Below are positions 46,451-54,084 of a stretch of DNA of 64,000 bases, piece after piece; position 1 is the stretch's first letter, and each line of letters opens with the position of its first letter. The DNA comes from Eubacterium plexicaudatum ASF492. Its GTDB lineage: Bacteria > Bacillota > Clostridia > Lachnospirales > Lachnospiraceae. The DNA lies in assembly GCF_000364225.2 (NCBI RefSeq), contig NZ_AQFT02000004.1:124001-188000 (forward strand), given 5' to 3'. The translations under genes were made by a program, and so were the position numbers. Below the pieces are notes generated by a model. The model did no database searches. It was not told the origin of the DNA and saw nothing but the letters and a program-made list of their open reading frames with translations.

Positions 46451-46897
46451 TCATTTAAGCTTACATACCAAAATTTCTATATCTATATCATCAAATATCA
46501 TATGAATCTGATCCAACACAACACCCCAGACAAATCTATCTAGTCCGGCTCCGATAGTCGGCATAGCAACTTTAGTAATGTTATTCTCTATACATATATC
46601 CTTCATTTTTTGTAACGCAATTCTCATAGTAATAATCGTTGGCTTCTGAAAATATCTTTCTTTTGTAATTAAATTTAATACTCGACCTTCCAAGATACAA
46701 TCTCCACCAATTCTATGACGGTTATATGCATCTAAGTAATCAGGATATTTAAGCCGCAACTTATTTTTCATATCAAATCTTTCATTAAATTCAACAACGA
46801 TTCCCTTGCCCATTCCAAAATCAGCACTAATACAATGTGCTAAATAATAATCTTCTGAAACAGAAAATAAATCTTTAATTTCTTCTCTATAAATCAT
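46451..46897 (-). CDS. Macrodomain (ADP-ribose-binding) protein
   Basis: 148 aa from ATG 46897 (GGAGG upstream). YLAHCISADFGMGKGIVVEFNERF and VAMPTIGAGLDRFVW are the two ADP-ribose-binding loops of Poa1p/ALC1-type macrodomains. Such enzymes remove ADP-ribose from substrates or process ADP-ribose-1''-phosphate left by RNA ligation. It fits both the RNA-repair theme and countering host ADP-ribosylation or NAD-based defence. Confidence 0.88.
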   Translation of the reverse strand: MIYREEIKDLFSVSEDYYLAHCISADFGMGKGIVVEFNERFDMKNKLRLKYPDYLDAYNRHRIGGDCILEGRVLNLITKERYFQKPTIITMRIALQKMKDICIENNITKVAMPTIGAGLDRFVWGVVLDQIHMIFDDIDIEILVCKLK

Positions 46898-46922
46898 ACA
46901 TTCCTCCAATTTAAACAGAATC

Positions 46923-47245
46923 TCATCGTTCTATTTCTAATCCGAATTCATCATCTATATTAGCAATATCATGTGCTTTTACCTTATATTTCAGTTTATA
47001 TTTCCCATTGAAATAATCACAAATCTCTTCTTTGGGAATAATATACTTCACATTTAGAAATCCATTGATATCTTCTCCAAATTTTGTATATCCTTTCCAT
47101 AAACACCAACTTTAGATCCACAGGATAAACATATCAATCCAAACCCTTCATCCATTCCTAAGTTGACAACTAAATATGCATTTGTTTGGCTTAAAGGTTT
47201 ATTTTCTGCTAATAAAATATCTCCTACTCGTATTTTGTAAAGCAT
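46923..47245 (-). CDS. Small-barrel protein A (paralogue of 50574), frame interrupted
   Basis: Frame 0 (YKIRVGDILLAENKPLSQTNAYLVVNL..LICLSCGSKVGVYGKD) stops early. The remaining part (GFLNVKYIIPKEEICDYF..GLEIER) is in another frame. The intact paralogue at 50574-50903 aligns end to end, proving that one A is missing from the T4 run at 47092-47095. About 106 aa, function unknown. The pair flanks the retroelement region. Confidence 0.7.
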
Positions 47246-47271
47246 CTGTCCATCTCCTTGAAACGGAAATT

Positions 47272-47661
47272 TTAATGTGTAGTTATTTCATATAATAATC
47301 CATTATACGGTTTTATCTCCCACCCTTGACTCCACGCATCAAATATCATTTTATCAACAGGAACACGAATACCAGTTTTCAACTCTGCATAATAGGAGTT
47401 ATCATCTAAAAATCCATGTTCATTACCAACATACCAACCATCAAGCAATAATTCCTGTAAATGTGGTGAACAACATACGCAACACGCCTCTTTAATATTT
47501 CTTTGATCACATCCGCTTTTACAATCTCTTTCTGCACATTCAGGAATAAAAATTTTAGACAAATTATACGGTGTAATCTTTTCAATTTTATCAATGTCAT
47601 AAGCAAAAAATGTTATCTCATGATGAGTTTGCTTTATATGAAATTCCTGATTGATATTCAT
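47272..47661 (-). CDS. Hypothetical cysteine-rich protein, 129 aa
   Basis: Central cluster CAERDCKSGCDQRNIKEACCVCCSPH, eight cysteines in 24 residues, probably a metal-binding knuckle. N- and C-terminal parts are mixed alpha/beta. Flanked by copies of the TTGAAA/TTTTAA repeat on both sides. Confidence 0.6.
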   Translation of the reverse strand: MNINQEFHIKQTHHEITFFAYDIDKIEKITPYNLSKIFIPECAERDCKSGCDQRNIKEACCVCCSPHLQELLLDGWYVGNEHGFLDDNSYYAELKTGIRVPVDKMIFDAWSQGWEIKPYNGLLYEITTH

Positions 47662-47695
47662 ATACTTTCTCCTTCCTTAAAACTCGTGTTTCAAC

Positions 47696-47980
47696 TACTT
47701 AACAATATAGTTTTTGTAATTGTTAATATTTTTCTTTTCTGCCATTTCTACTGACATAACACGAACACACCAATCTACAAATACACAATACTGATTGGGT
47801 AATTTATCATGTAGATATTTTCTAATTCTTTCAGATAATAATGCATGTCCTCTATCAATCACACTGTGAGAATATTCATCTTCGTACTCGTCTTTCTCTT
47901 AAATATAATTCGTGAGAAAGTAAACCTGTTTCTACATCTTTGATAAAAACGTTATACTGATCTTCTACCTCGTAATTCAT
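47696..47980 (-). CDS. Hypothetical protein, about 94 aa, frame interrupted
   Basis: ATG 47980 begins MNYEVEDQYNVFIKDVETGLLSHELYL. After about residue 27 the sensible frame (KDEYEDEYSHSVIDRGHALLSERIRKYL..) is the +1 frame, so one extra A is present near 47899-47900. Last gene before the reverse transcriptase on the low-coordinate side. No function recognised. Confidence 0.55.
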
Positions 47981-47994
47981 AATAAACCTCTCTT

Positions 47995-49032
47995 TTATTT
48001 TCCAAATAGCTCTTCTACATATCTATCCATCTCATATCCCAATTTCACACAATTGCCATGTGATATATGATTTTTCCAAGCATTGTAACTCTCATAAAAT
48101 TTCTCTTTGCTAAGTTTTCCACACCTCACTAATCCAACCATTTTCTTAAATTTCTTTTTAGCGGCATGTTTATTTTCGTTCTTCAGCTTTCGGATTACTT
48201 TACCACCTGAAGTCACATATGTATGAAAACCACAAAATTTGATTCCATTTTTAAAAGGAATGACCTGAGTCTTACTGTTTAATTCAAGACCTAATGAATA
48301 CACAAACTCATAAATAGCTGCTAAACACCATTTCGCATATTCTTTATTTTGTACTATCAAATAAAAATCATCCATATATCTACCATAATATTTAACTCCA
48401 AGTTCTCCTGTGATAAAGTGATCTAACACTGATAAATATAAAAGTGCAAATACTTGACTAACCTGATTACCTAATGGAAGTCCTACTCCCTCAGTACTAT
48501 CAATAAACTTCTCACACAGCCAATACACTTCTTTATTTTCTATAAAATATTTCAAAATATCCTTCAAAATATCGTGATTGATATTGTAAAAGAACTTGCT
48601 AACATCAGCTTTTATAATCCAACAATCATATCCATACTTCTGATATGCAAGATACATCTGAGCTTTTAAGCAATCCAATCCATACAATGTACCTTTGCCA
48701 ATCTGTCCAGCATAATTTGTTTGAATAAACTCTTTATTCAATCTTGGAATCAGTACATTATCACACAAACTATGCTGTACAATTTTATCTACAAACGAAC
48801 ATGCTTTAATGACTCTCTCTTTCGGTTCATATATTATAAATTCATTGTATTTTGATACTTGATATGTTTTAGTTTCTAATTTTCTCTTTATTTGATGAAT
48901 TCCATCAAGAGCTAATACTTGGAATTTTTGACTGCTTTTTGAAAAACCTTTACCTGATTTAGATTTTAAATATGCTTGATACAAATTACCGAAATCTACT
49001 ACTTTTTCAAAATCTGTTTTATCTTCTATCAT
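47995..49032 (-). CDS. Diversity-generating retroelement reverse transcriptase
   Basis: 345 aa. Motif A IIKADVSKFFYNI (~residues 140-152); the DGR-specific motif LPLGNQVSQ (~180-188), which replaces the QGxxxSP of other retroelement RTs; catalytic YMDDFYL (~219-225); and KFCGFHTYV late. No maturase or protease domain. Gene order target - avd - template repeat - RT matches the Bordetella phage BPP-1 type. It copies the template-repeat RNA with adenine-directed errors into cDNA for the target gene. Confidence 0.97.
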   Translation of the reverse strand: MIEDKTDFEKVVDFGNLYQAYLKSKSGKGFSKSSQKFQVLALDGIHQIKRKLETKTYQVSKYNEFIIYEPKERVIKACSFVDKIVQHSLCDNVLIPRLNKEFIQTNYAGQIGKGTLYGLDCLKAQMYLAYQKYGYDCWIIKADVSKFFYNINHDILKDILKYFIENKEVYWLCEKFIDSTEGVGLPLGNQVSQVFALLYLSVLDHFITGELGVKYYGRYMDDFYLIVQNKEYAKWCLAAIYEFVYSLGLELNSKTQVIPFKNGIKFCGFHTYVTSGGKVIRKLKNENKHAAKKKFKKMVGLVRCGKLSKEKFYESYNAWKNHISHGNCVKLGYEMDRYVEELFGK

Positions 49033-49151
49033 AGTATTTTGTTCCTTTGTATTTATCCTGACATTTTTGAATCAGGAAAGGTTGTTTATTCTTTTGATAT
49101 CGGGACTCTAATTTCAGTGTTTCTCTTACTTTCATTCGTCTTCCGATCCAG

Positions 49152-49233
49152 AACGGACGCACGCCTTTGTCATTCCAGTTGCAATCGTTGTAGTTCACAT
49201 TGCCATTGGAGTTAACGTACTGAACATAGTGGG
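49152..49233 (-). repeat. DGR template repeat (TR)
   Basis: An 82-bp segment between avd and RT that aligns without gaps to 49745-49826. On the coding (minus) strand it is rich in AAY codons (translated YVNSNGNVNYNDCNWNDKG), giving 24 adenines as mutable positions. The first 14 bp on the plus strand (aacggacgcacgcc), the 3' end on the coding strand, are identical in both repeats and GC-rich: the expected initiation-of-mutagenic-homology segment. Confidence 0.96.
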
Positions 49234-49255
49234 TCATACAACAAACAACCTAAAA

Positions 49256-49624
49256 TTATCTCTCTTTATCTTTTGAACGCCATGCAATACTCATATATTT
49301 CACATCATTTATTTGTTTCTGCCAATATCCTACTGTATCACTTCCAATTAATTTCAATTTCATAGAAAGTTCCACATAACAAGACAACTTATCACAACAT
49401 GAAATTGCTTTTGTTTGTAATTCTTGGCGTTCCGATTTTGAAGTATCCAATTTCAGCCTATTTGCATCAAGCAAATATTCATATATATCCATACAGCGAT
49501 TTTGGATGCGTTTTACCAATGTTAAATGCTTAACTGGATACCTCTTTCGGTTTGATGTAATTGTCATAGTATATTCCATAAGATTTATTGCTTTTACAAT
49601 AACATCCAGTTTCGCTTCGCTCAC
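49256..49624 (-). CDS. avd: DGR accessory variability determinant (Avd/bAvd)
   Basis: 122 aa, GTG start after GGAGCGG. A four-helix protein with a basic N-terminal half (NRKRYPVKHLTLVKRIQNRCMDIYEYLL), as in Avd proteins that form a positively charged pentamer and bind RT and template RNA. Located between target and template repeat as in BPP-1. Needed in known systems for cDNA synthesis. Confidence 0.9.
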   Translation of the reverse strand: MSEAKLDVIVKAINLMEYTMTITSNRKRYPVKHLTLVKRIQNRCMDIYEYLLDANRLKLDTSKSERQELQTKAISCCDKLSCYVELSMKLKLIGSDTVGYWQKQINDVKYMSIAWRSKDKER

Positions 49625-49665
49625 TGGTTTTTCCCGCTCCTTTCAGTCGCTCATCGGCTACCTAC

Positions 49666-49683
49666 GGAATGCTGACGCATTCC
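49666..49683. repeat. Hairpin downstream of the variable repeat
   Basis: GGAATGC-TGAC-GCATTCC, a perfect 7-bp stem with a 4-nt loop, 43 bp beyond the target-gene stop and about 60 bp beyond the variable repeat. Known DGRs have a stem/cruciform with a 4-nt loop after the variable repeat that enhances retargeting. Here it is further away than in BPP-1, and no U-tract marks it as a terminator. Confidence 0.65.
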
Positions 49684-49725
49684 TGATTACTGGCTACCCG
49701 ATGGTTTTTTGCAAGATTCAAAGAT

Positions 49726-50496
49726 TTAAGATTGAAGGATGAAAAACGGACGCACGCCCCCGCCATACCAGCGGCAACCGCCGTAGTCCACACTGCCATC
49801 GGAGTCAACGTACTGAACACAGTGGGCATCGTTTCTCTTCGGTGTCTGATTAGGATTAGCAAGCCAATACCAATTATCAATCAATGGAATACTTTCACCA
49901 AACTTCATAAGCAACTGAATATTTGGGATTGCTAAAATATCACCTTCAACACTTCCATAATCTTTAAATCCATCCATAGAAGTCAAATCAAGAGAAATCG
50001 GAACAAGTTTATCTCCAAATTCTTTCTTTAAATCCTCTGCCAACTCACTATTAATAAGATCTCTCCGCACATAAGATTCTGCATAATTATTTGTTTTACC
50101 AAAGTCTGACTTTTTAAGAATCCCATTCATAAAATAATATGTACGTTTCCCATCCTGAACACTTGTCCAATAATGCCCACAAATGAATTTTAACTGTTTT
50201 CTCCACTCATTCATATATTCTTCAACTGCATTTCTAAAATCTTGTTTGTATCTCTCTGGGTCTTTTTCGTACCAATCAGGCACAATATCCTGATCGACCT
50301 TATATCTCCAGTCTTTTACATTGGTCATTTTATCATTATTTTTAGGAATTAACTCTGCTCTTACAAATGTTTTAGATGCATTCATGTGAGTATCTTCAAT
50401 TCCAAGACTTTCCAATAAATCCGAATGGCTTTCATTTCCTTCTGGTGCTAAAACCACCTTGTTCTTCAAAATAATTCCACTCTTAAAATTACACAT
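49726..50496 (-). CDS. DGR target protein with C-type-lectin-like variable C-terminus
   Basis: 256 aa after AGGAG. Residues 1-110 form a domain seen in Clostridia phages (NKVVLAPEGN..FVRAELIPKN..WRYKVDQDIVPDWYEKDPERY). The C-terminal 50 residues (NWYWLANPN..YVDSDGSVDYGGC..GVRPFF) have the C-type-lectin/FGE-like signature of DGR targets, ending in the variable repeat. Variable codons are mostly AAY-derived. Presumably a ligand-binding or surface protein, but it lies among early genes, not tail genes. Confidence 0.92.
   Translation of the reverse strand: MCNFKSGIILKNKVVLAPEGNESHSDLLESLGIEDTHMNASKTFVRAELIPKNNDKMTNVKDWRYKVDQDIVPDWYEKDPERYKQDFRNAVEEYMNEWRKQLKFICGHYWTSVQDGKRTYYFMNGILKKSDFGKTNNYAESYVRRDLINSELAEDLKKEFGDKLVPISLDLTSMDGFKDYGSVEGDILAIPNIQLLMKFGESIPLIDNWYWLANPNQTPKRNDAHCVQYVDSDGSVDYGGCRWYGGGVRPFFILQS
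49745..49826 (-). repeat. DGR variable repeat (VR) inside the target gene
   Basis: Aligned to the TR: 15 substitutions in 82 positions, all where the TR coding strand has A (plus-strand T): 13 A-to-G, one A-to-T, one A-to-C. No other position differs. This is direct evidence of past adenine-specific mutagenic retrohoming. The flanks diverge immediately outside. Confidence 0.97.
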
Positions 50497-50573
50497 AACT
50501 TATCATCTCTCCTTTTCATTTTTGTGATATATATTTCTCTTTTCTTACTTGAAAGTTTCAATTCATTATAATA

Positions 50574-50903
50574 TTAGGTTTCTCTTTCAATTTCTATTCC
50601 TAACTCATATCTTTCATTAATAACATCATGTGCCATAATCTTATATCTTAGCTTATAATTCTTATTAAAAAATTCGCAAAATTTTTCTTTTGGAACAATA
50701 TATTTCACATTTAAGAAACCATCTATATCTTTTTTAAATTCTTCTTTGTCATTGCCATAAAATCCAACTTTAGACCCACAAGACAAGCAAATAAGTCCAA
50801 ATCCATCATCACCGTCTAAATTTACAACTAAATATATATTTGTTTGATTACAGATTTTATTCTCTGCAAGCAAAATATCTCCTACTCGTACTTTATAAAT
50901 CAC
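50574..50903 (-). CDS. Small-barrel protein B (paralogue of 46923)
   Basis: Intact paralogue, 109 aa from GTG 50903 (chosen to match the paralogue start; an in-frame start at 50942 is possible). YKVRVGDILLAENK opens a small beta-barrel; LICLSCGSKVGFYG holds a CxxC-type pair; the C-terminus is KYKIMAHDVINERYELGIEIER-like. Function unknown. It is the first gene beyond the DGR target. Confidence 0.65.
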   Translation of the reverse strand: MIYKVRVGDILLAENKICNQTNIYLVVNLDGDDGFGLICLSCGSKVGFYGNDKEEFKKDIDGFLNVKYIVPKEKFCEFFNKNYKLRYKIMAHDVINERYELGIEIERET

Positions 50904-50987
50904 CTTCTCTTTTCCCTCCCATGCCAGATACGCAAAATCCAATTATATTCATTTTTACCACTTAATTTATCGTCCACCATTATCATT

Positions 50988-51194
50988 TTACATATAATAT
51001 CTTGAAGCAAATTCCCAAGCTGTCATATTTTTATAATCAACAGTTTGTTTCGTCTCTCCATTTTCACATCCGTTTTGTTCTACTTTTTCTGTAGAAATAA
51101 TTTGATTATAATATGAAGAATTTTCATTACAACATATTTCTTCATCAGTTAATATGTTATTTGTTTTAGACCAATAACAATCTCTGCAGTTCAT
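50988..51194 (-). CDS. Small cysteine-containing protein, 68 aa
   Basis: ATG after AAGGAG. MNCRDCYWSK..EEICCNENS..NGCENGE has six cysteines, probably zinc-binding; otherwise unknown. It shares its upstream region with the divergent promoter at 51230. Confidence 0.6.
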   Translation of the reverse strand: MNCRDCYWSKTNNILTDEEICCNENSSYYNQIISTEKVEQNGCENGETKQTVDYKNMTAWEFASRYYM

Positions 51195-51229
51195 CTTAAA
51201 ATCTCCTTAGATAAAATCAAATTTTTATC

Positions 51230-51258
51230 TTGACAAATTCTTATCCTCATATTATAAT
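51230..51258 (+). promoter_or_regulatory. Consensus sigma-A promoter
   Basis: TTGACA (51230-51235), 17 nt, TATAAT (51253-51258): a perfect consensus promoter driving the DUF1413 gene. Confidence 0.92.
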
Positions 51259-51287
51259 AGCTATAAGCTAATAGCAACTAGCTATAA
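51258..51287 (+). promoter_or_regulatory. Putative operator: direct repeats plus small palindrome
   Basis: TAGCTATAA at 51258-51266 and again at 51279-51287, 21 bp apart (two helical turns), with GCTAATAGC between them. Placed directly after the -10 element over the start of transcription, as expected of a repressor site. Confidence 0.55.
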
Positions 51288-51308
51288 TTTTGTGAGGAGG
51301 ACATTACT

Positions 51309-51563
51309 ATGATTATCACATCAGAAACTTCATTAAGCGATTTGTTTGAGATTGCAATCAAAGCCACTAAAGATCTTTCGCCTAATGAGGAATTCATCGT
51401 TAAAGATTTATTCCGTGGATTTGAATGGAATAGGATTCCAAAGGGCAATCGTACCAAATTAGGTTCACAGTTCTTTACTTATGTAAATTCAAACAAATGT
51501 GAAAACATAATCGCACTTGGCAAAACTGCTCAAAATCAGCAACGCTATAAAAGTACAATTTAA
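51309..51563 (+). CDS. DUF1413 family protein
   Basis: 84 aa after GAGGAGG. FIVKDLFRGFEWNRIPKGNRTKLGSQFFTYV and the tail IIALGKTAQNQQRYK match DUF1413, a small family in Firmicutes and their mobile elements; function unknown, probably DNA-related. Own promoter, operator and a hairpin after the stop: an autonomous unit opposite to its neighbours. Confidence 0.8.
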   Translation: MIITSETSLSDLFEIAIKATKDLSPNEEFIVKDLFRGFEWNRIPKGNRTKLGSQFFTYVNSNKCENIIALGKTAQNQQRYKSTI

Positions 51564-51573
51564 TAATGTTTTT

Positions 51574-51599
51574 TATGGGATAGAATTCTCTATCCCATA
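51574..51599. terminator. Hairpin between convergent genes
   Basis: TATGGGATAGA-ATTC-TCTATCCCATA, a perfect 11-bp stem (the loop is self-complementary). It is followed by only a weak T stretch on the plus strand and preceded by six Ts, so it may serve both converging transcripts. Confidence 0.6.
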
Positions 51600-51629
51600 T
51601 TTCATGAAATGAATTTTTCAAAGACTTAT

Positions 51630-51929
51630 TCATTCTTCTATTGTTTTCATACCATCCTTAATACAATCAACCACTATATATTCTGCTTTTTTTAAACTCA
51701 CTCCCTTCTCTTTCGATATTCTTTTTGCCAAATATTTACTTGTTGCAACAAGCGGTGTCAACAAATCAAGATTTTTTCCTACCACTTTTACTTTCGCTTT
51801 TTCATCTTTTAAAGTTGCAAATCTCATTTTCAAAATATATTTCTCCTTTTGCTTTTCAATTTTCCGTATGTGTAGTATAATACTGTCAAATATTATTGAA
51901 AGGTCGTGATTTTTATGTCTAGTTTTCAA
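51630..51929 (-). CDS. Hypothetical protein, 65-99 aa
   Basis: The likely start is a TTG or ATG near 51827-51833 with AAGGAG upstream, giving MRFATLKDEKAKVKVVGKNLDLLTPLV..; the longer frame would overlap the divergent promoter at 51853. Basic helical protein with ISKEKGVSLKKAEYIVVD. Unknown function. Confidence 0.5.
   Translation of the reverse strand: MKTRHKNHDLSIIFDSIILHIRKIEKQKEKYILKMRFATLKDEKAKVKVVGKNLDLLTPLVATSKYLAKRISKEKGVSLKKAEYIVVDCIKDGMKTIEE
51853..51881 (+). promoter_or_regulatory. Sigma-A promoter
   Basis: TTTTCA (51853-51858), 17 nt, TATAAT (51876-51881), 34 bp before the DUF4145 start. Confidence 0.7.
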
Positions 51930-52598
51930 TGTCCATTTTGTTCCAATTTTATGTCTGTAGATTTTGGAACCTTTGCGAAAAAATATGTATCTTTTGCTGA
52001 ATATCCTTTTGAAAGCAATGGAGATCCCAGAAATCGTACTCCAAATGAGTCATGCGTTGAAATTGATTTTTATAAATGTCCAAATTGTGAAAAATACTCA
52101 ATTGTGGCTAATGGTTTAGGTACTAATGTCAATAATATAAGTTCATCATTGCAGCCAAAATCATCAGCCAAACAATTTCCTGATTACATACCAGAAGCAA
52201 TCCGACAAGATTATGAAGAAGCATGTGCTATCGTAAATCTTAGTCCAAAAGCATCTGCAACTCTTTCTCGCCGTTGCTTACAAGGTATAATTCGTGACTT
52301 TTGGGGAATTAGCAAAGCACGTCTTATTGATGAAATAAACGAACTTCAAAATAAAATTCCAGCACAACAATGGAAGGTTATTGATGGAATTCGCCGGATT
52401 GGTAATATTGGCGCCCACATGGAAAAAGACATTAATCTTATTGTTGATATTGACCCAGATGAGGCACAAAAACTTATTAAACTTATAGAGCATTTATTGG
52501 ATCAATGGTATATCAACCGCCATGAACAAGAACTTCTTTATACTGATATAATTGACATTGATAAAGCAAAACAATCTGAACGAAAGAAAACTGAGTAG
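51915..52598 (+). CDS. DUF4145 protein with N-terminal zinc finger
   Basis: 227 aa. CPFCSNF and YKCPNCEKYS form an N-terminal zinc ribbon. Residues about 95-200 (YEEACAIVNLSPKASATLSRRCLQGIIRDF..IRRIGNIGAHMEKDI..DEAQKLIKLIEHLL) are the DUF4145 domain, often found in or near restriction and defence proteins and thought to bind nucleic acid or nucleotides. ATG 51915 is chosen because AAAGG lies 11 nt upstream; GTG 51906 is too close to it. Rightward with its own promoter. Confidence 0.85.
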   Translation: MSSFQCPFCSNFMSVDFGTFAKKYVSFAEYPFESNGDPRNRTPNESCVEIDFYKCPNCEKYSIVANGLGTNVNNISSSLQPKSSAKQFPDYIPEAIRQDYEEACAIVNLSPKASATLSRRCLQGIIRDFWGISKARLIDEINELQNKIPAQQWKVIDGIRRIGNIGAHMEKDINLIVDIDPDEAQKLIKLIEHLLDQWYINRHEQELLYTDIIDIDKAKQSERKKTE

Positions 52599-52602
52599 GA
52601 AA

Positions 52603-52773
52603 CTACTCTTTTTCTTTTGCACATGGATCACACTCAGCTAATAATTTACCTTCAAAATCCCAATACTGTTTCACTTCTCTGCATTTATCTTTTTCTGTGC
52701 CTTCACCTCGTAAGGCTGTAGTTTCTATAACCTGTATTACTCTTGCATCATCTGTTCCTCTTGGTCTTGCCAT
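52603..52773 (-). CDS. Small protein, 56 aa
   Basis: AAAGGAG lies 5 nt before ATG 52773. MARPRGTDDARVIQVIETTALRGEGTEKDKCREVKQYW..CDPCAKEK has one CxxC pair. Clear SD and coding frame; function unknown. Convergent with the DUF4145 gene. Confidence 0.65.
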   Translation of the reverse strand: MARPRGTDDARVIQVIETTALRGEGTEKDKCREVKQYWDFEGKLLAECDPCAKEKE

Positions 52774-52812
52774 CATATCTCCTTTCTCAACTCAAAATGT
52801 TAGTTTTATTGT

Positions 52813-53229
52813 TTAATTCATTCCTATCATTTTACAAAAATACATCGCTGCTTTTCCATTTCTGCCCTCATGTTTCCTTCCAATACATCCAACTAAAGCA
52901 GAATCTAACGAATAGTAACTTGTATTGGTGTCTTTATAATTGATATATCCATGATAATGAATTTTCTGATCTTTTATTGCTTCAATAATCTGATATTCTC
53001 CAACACAATGAATTTTAACTACTTCTCCCCAATGATACTCTCGCTCTATCAAGTCAAGTTTTTCTTCATGTGTCGCTTCTCTTATATCATCTTCTGCTAT
53101 TGCTTTCAGTCTTGAAGTAGAATATGTTCCATAATTGCAAGGTAAAAATCTCATAACCTCTCTATTGTCATAATCTGTAACAACAGTTCCAACTTCACTT
53201 TTGTATATAACAATATCTCCACTTTTCAT
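52813..53229 (-). CDS. Hypothetical protein, 138 aa
   Basis: Starts MKSGDIVIYKSEVGTVVTDYDNREVMRF, again a small-barrel opening; the remainder has no motif. Its start overlaps the Thg1 stop. Confidence 0.55.
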   Translation of the reverse strand: MKSGDIVIYKSEVGTVVTDYDNREVMRFLPCNYGTYSTSRLKAIAEDDIREATHEEKLDLIEREYHWGEVVKIHCVGEYQIIEAIKDQKIHYHGYINYKDTNTSYYSLDSALVGCIGRKHEGRNGKAAMYFCKMIGMN

Positions 53230-54063
53230 TATTTTTCTCCCATATTCACAAACTGTTCAATATACTTCCTGCCATCGCCCTTGAAAATCGGAATGTCATA
53301 ATCAATAATCCAATTATTCTCACCCTGTTTCGGATCGCGCAACATACACGTTTCTTTTACATCATCTGATTCAAGAACAATTTTATTTCTAACTACGCAA
53401 CTCCCACGCTTTTGATATGTAGGAAAGTCATTCCAGTTAATACCTTTTTGAGTCATGAGCATATCCTGAATATCATTACAAGATTTAAACTGCAATTCCC
53501 TATGGCTGAAATTTGCTTGTCCTACCATCTGAATACTGTTTCTGGAAGCGTCTAATTGTCTCCAATAGAAGTAATTTGTCACTTCTTCTTTTGGAATATT
53601 GAAGACTCTGGCATCAAACATAGCACCTTTCTGTGCTGCCTTATATAAAATACAAGAATACTCTTCTTCTAACGTTCCTTTAATATGTAATTCTCCTACC
53701 ATATCGCGAAAAATATTATTAAACGCCATAGTCGCCATACTTGCAGAAATACTACACATTTTCTGAATTTCATAATCAAACCAAGCTGAAGTTTCAAATC
53801 TCTGATAGTCAATCAATAGCAAAGAAATTTCGTCCGACTGTGTATATGCTAATGAGCAACCCTGGATATTTTCACAAAGATATTTTGCTGTTTCTTGCAT
53901 AGTCTTAATAAGGACATCATCAAATGGTCTTTTGAATCCTCTTGTGAATGTGTGGAATGCCTTGCCGTCAAAGACGAAGGATGACTGGCATACGATTCAT
54001 CAATACACTTTTATGTACTGCTTCATATTTTTTCATTCGTTTTGCAATATTACTATTGTCCAT
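53229..54063 (-). CDS. Thg1-like tRNA(His) guanylyltransferase / 3'-5' polymerase, frame interrupted
   Basis: ATG 54063 begins KRMKKYEAVHKSVLMNRMPVILRL, then TGA. Skipping one base gives DGKAFHTFTRGFKRPFDD and the full Thg1 palm with AYTQSDEISLLL (metal-binding Asp/Glu), KMCSISASMATMAFN and FDARVFNIPKEEVTNYFYWRQLDASRNSI, about 277 aa. The break is CTT TGA C (53973-53967), identical to the +1 recoding site of release-factor-2 genes, though no upstream SD-like stimulator is present. Thg1-like proteins add nucleotides 3'-to-5' to tRNA 5' ends in repair. Confidence 0.85.
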
Positions 54064-54084
54064 CCTGTATAACTCCTTTCTTTT

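Noticed and set aside
49019..49237. 72-aa minus-strand ORF covering the template repeat
   Set aside because: It is the translated TR and its flank; the AAY-codon run mirrors the target C-terminus but there is no SD, so it is not a gene.
49506..49742. Plus-strand ORF over avd and the VR hairpin
   Set aside because: No SD, antisense to avd, and its residues reflect the Avd reverse complement.
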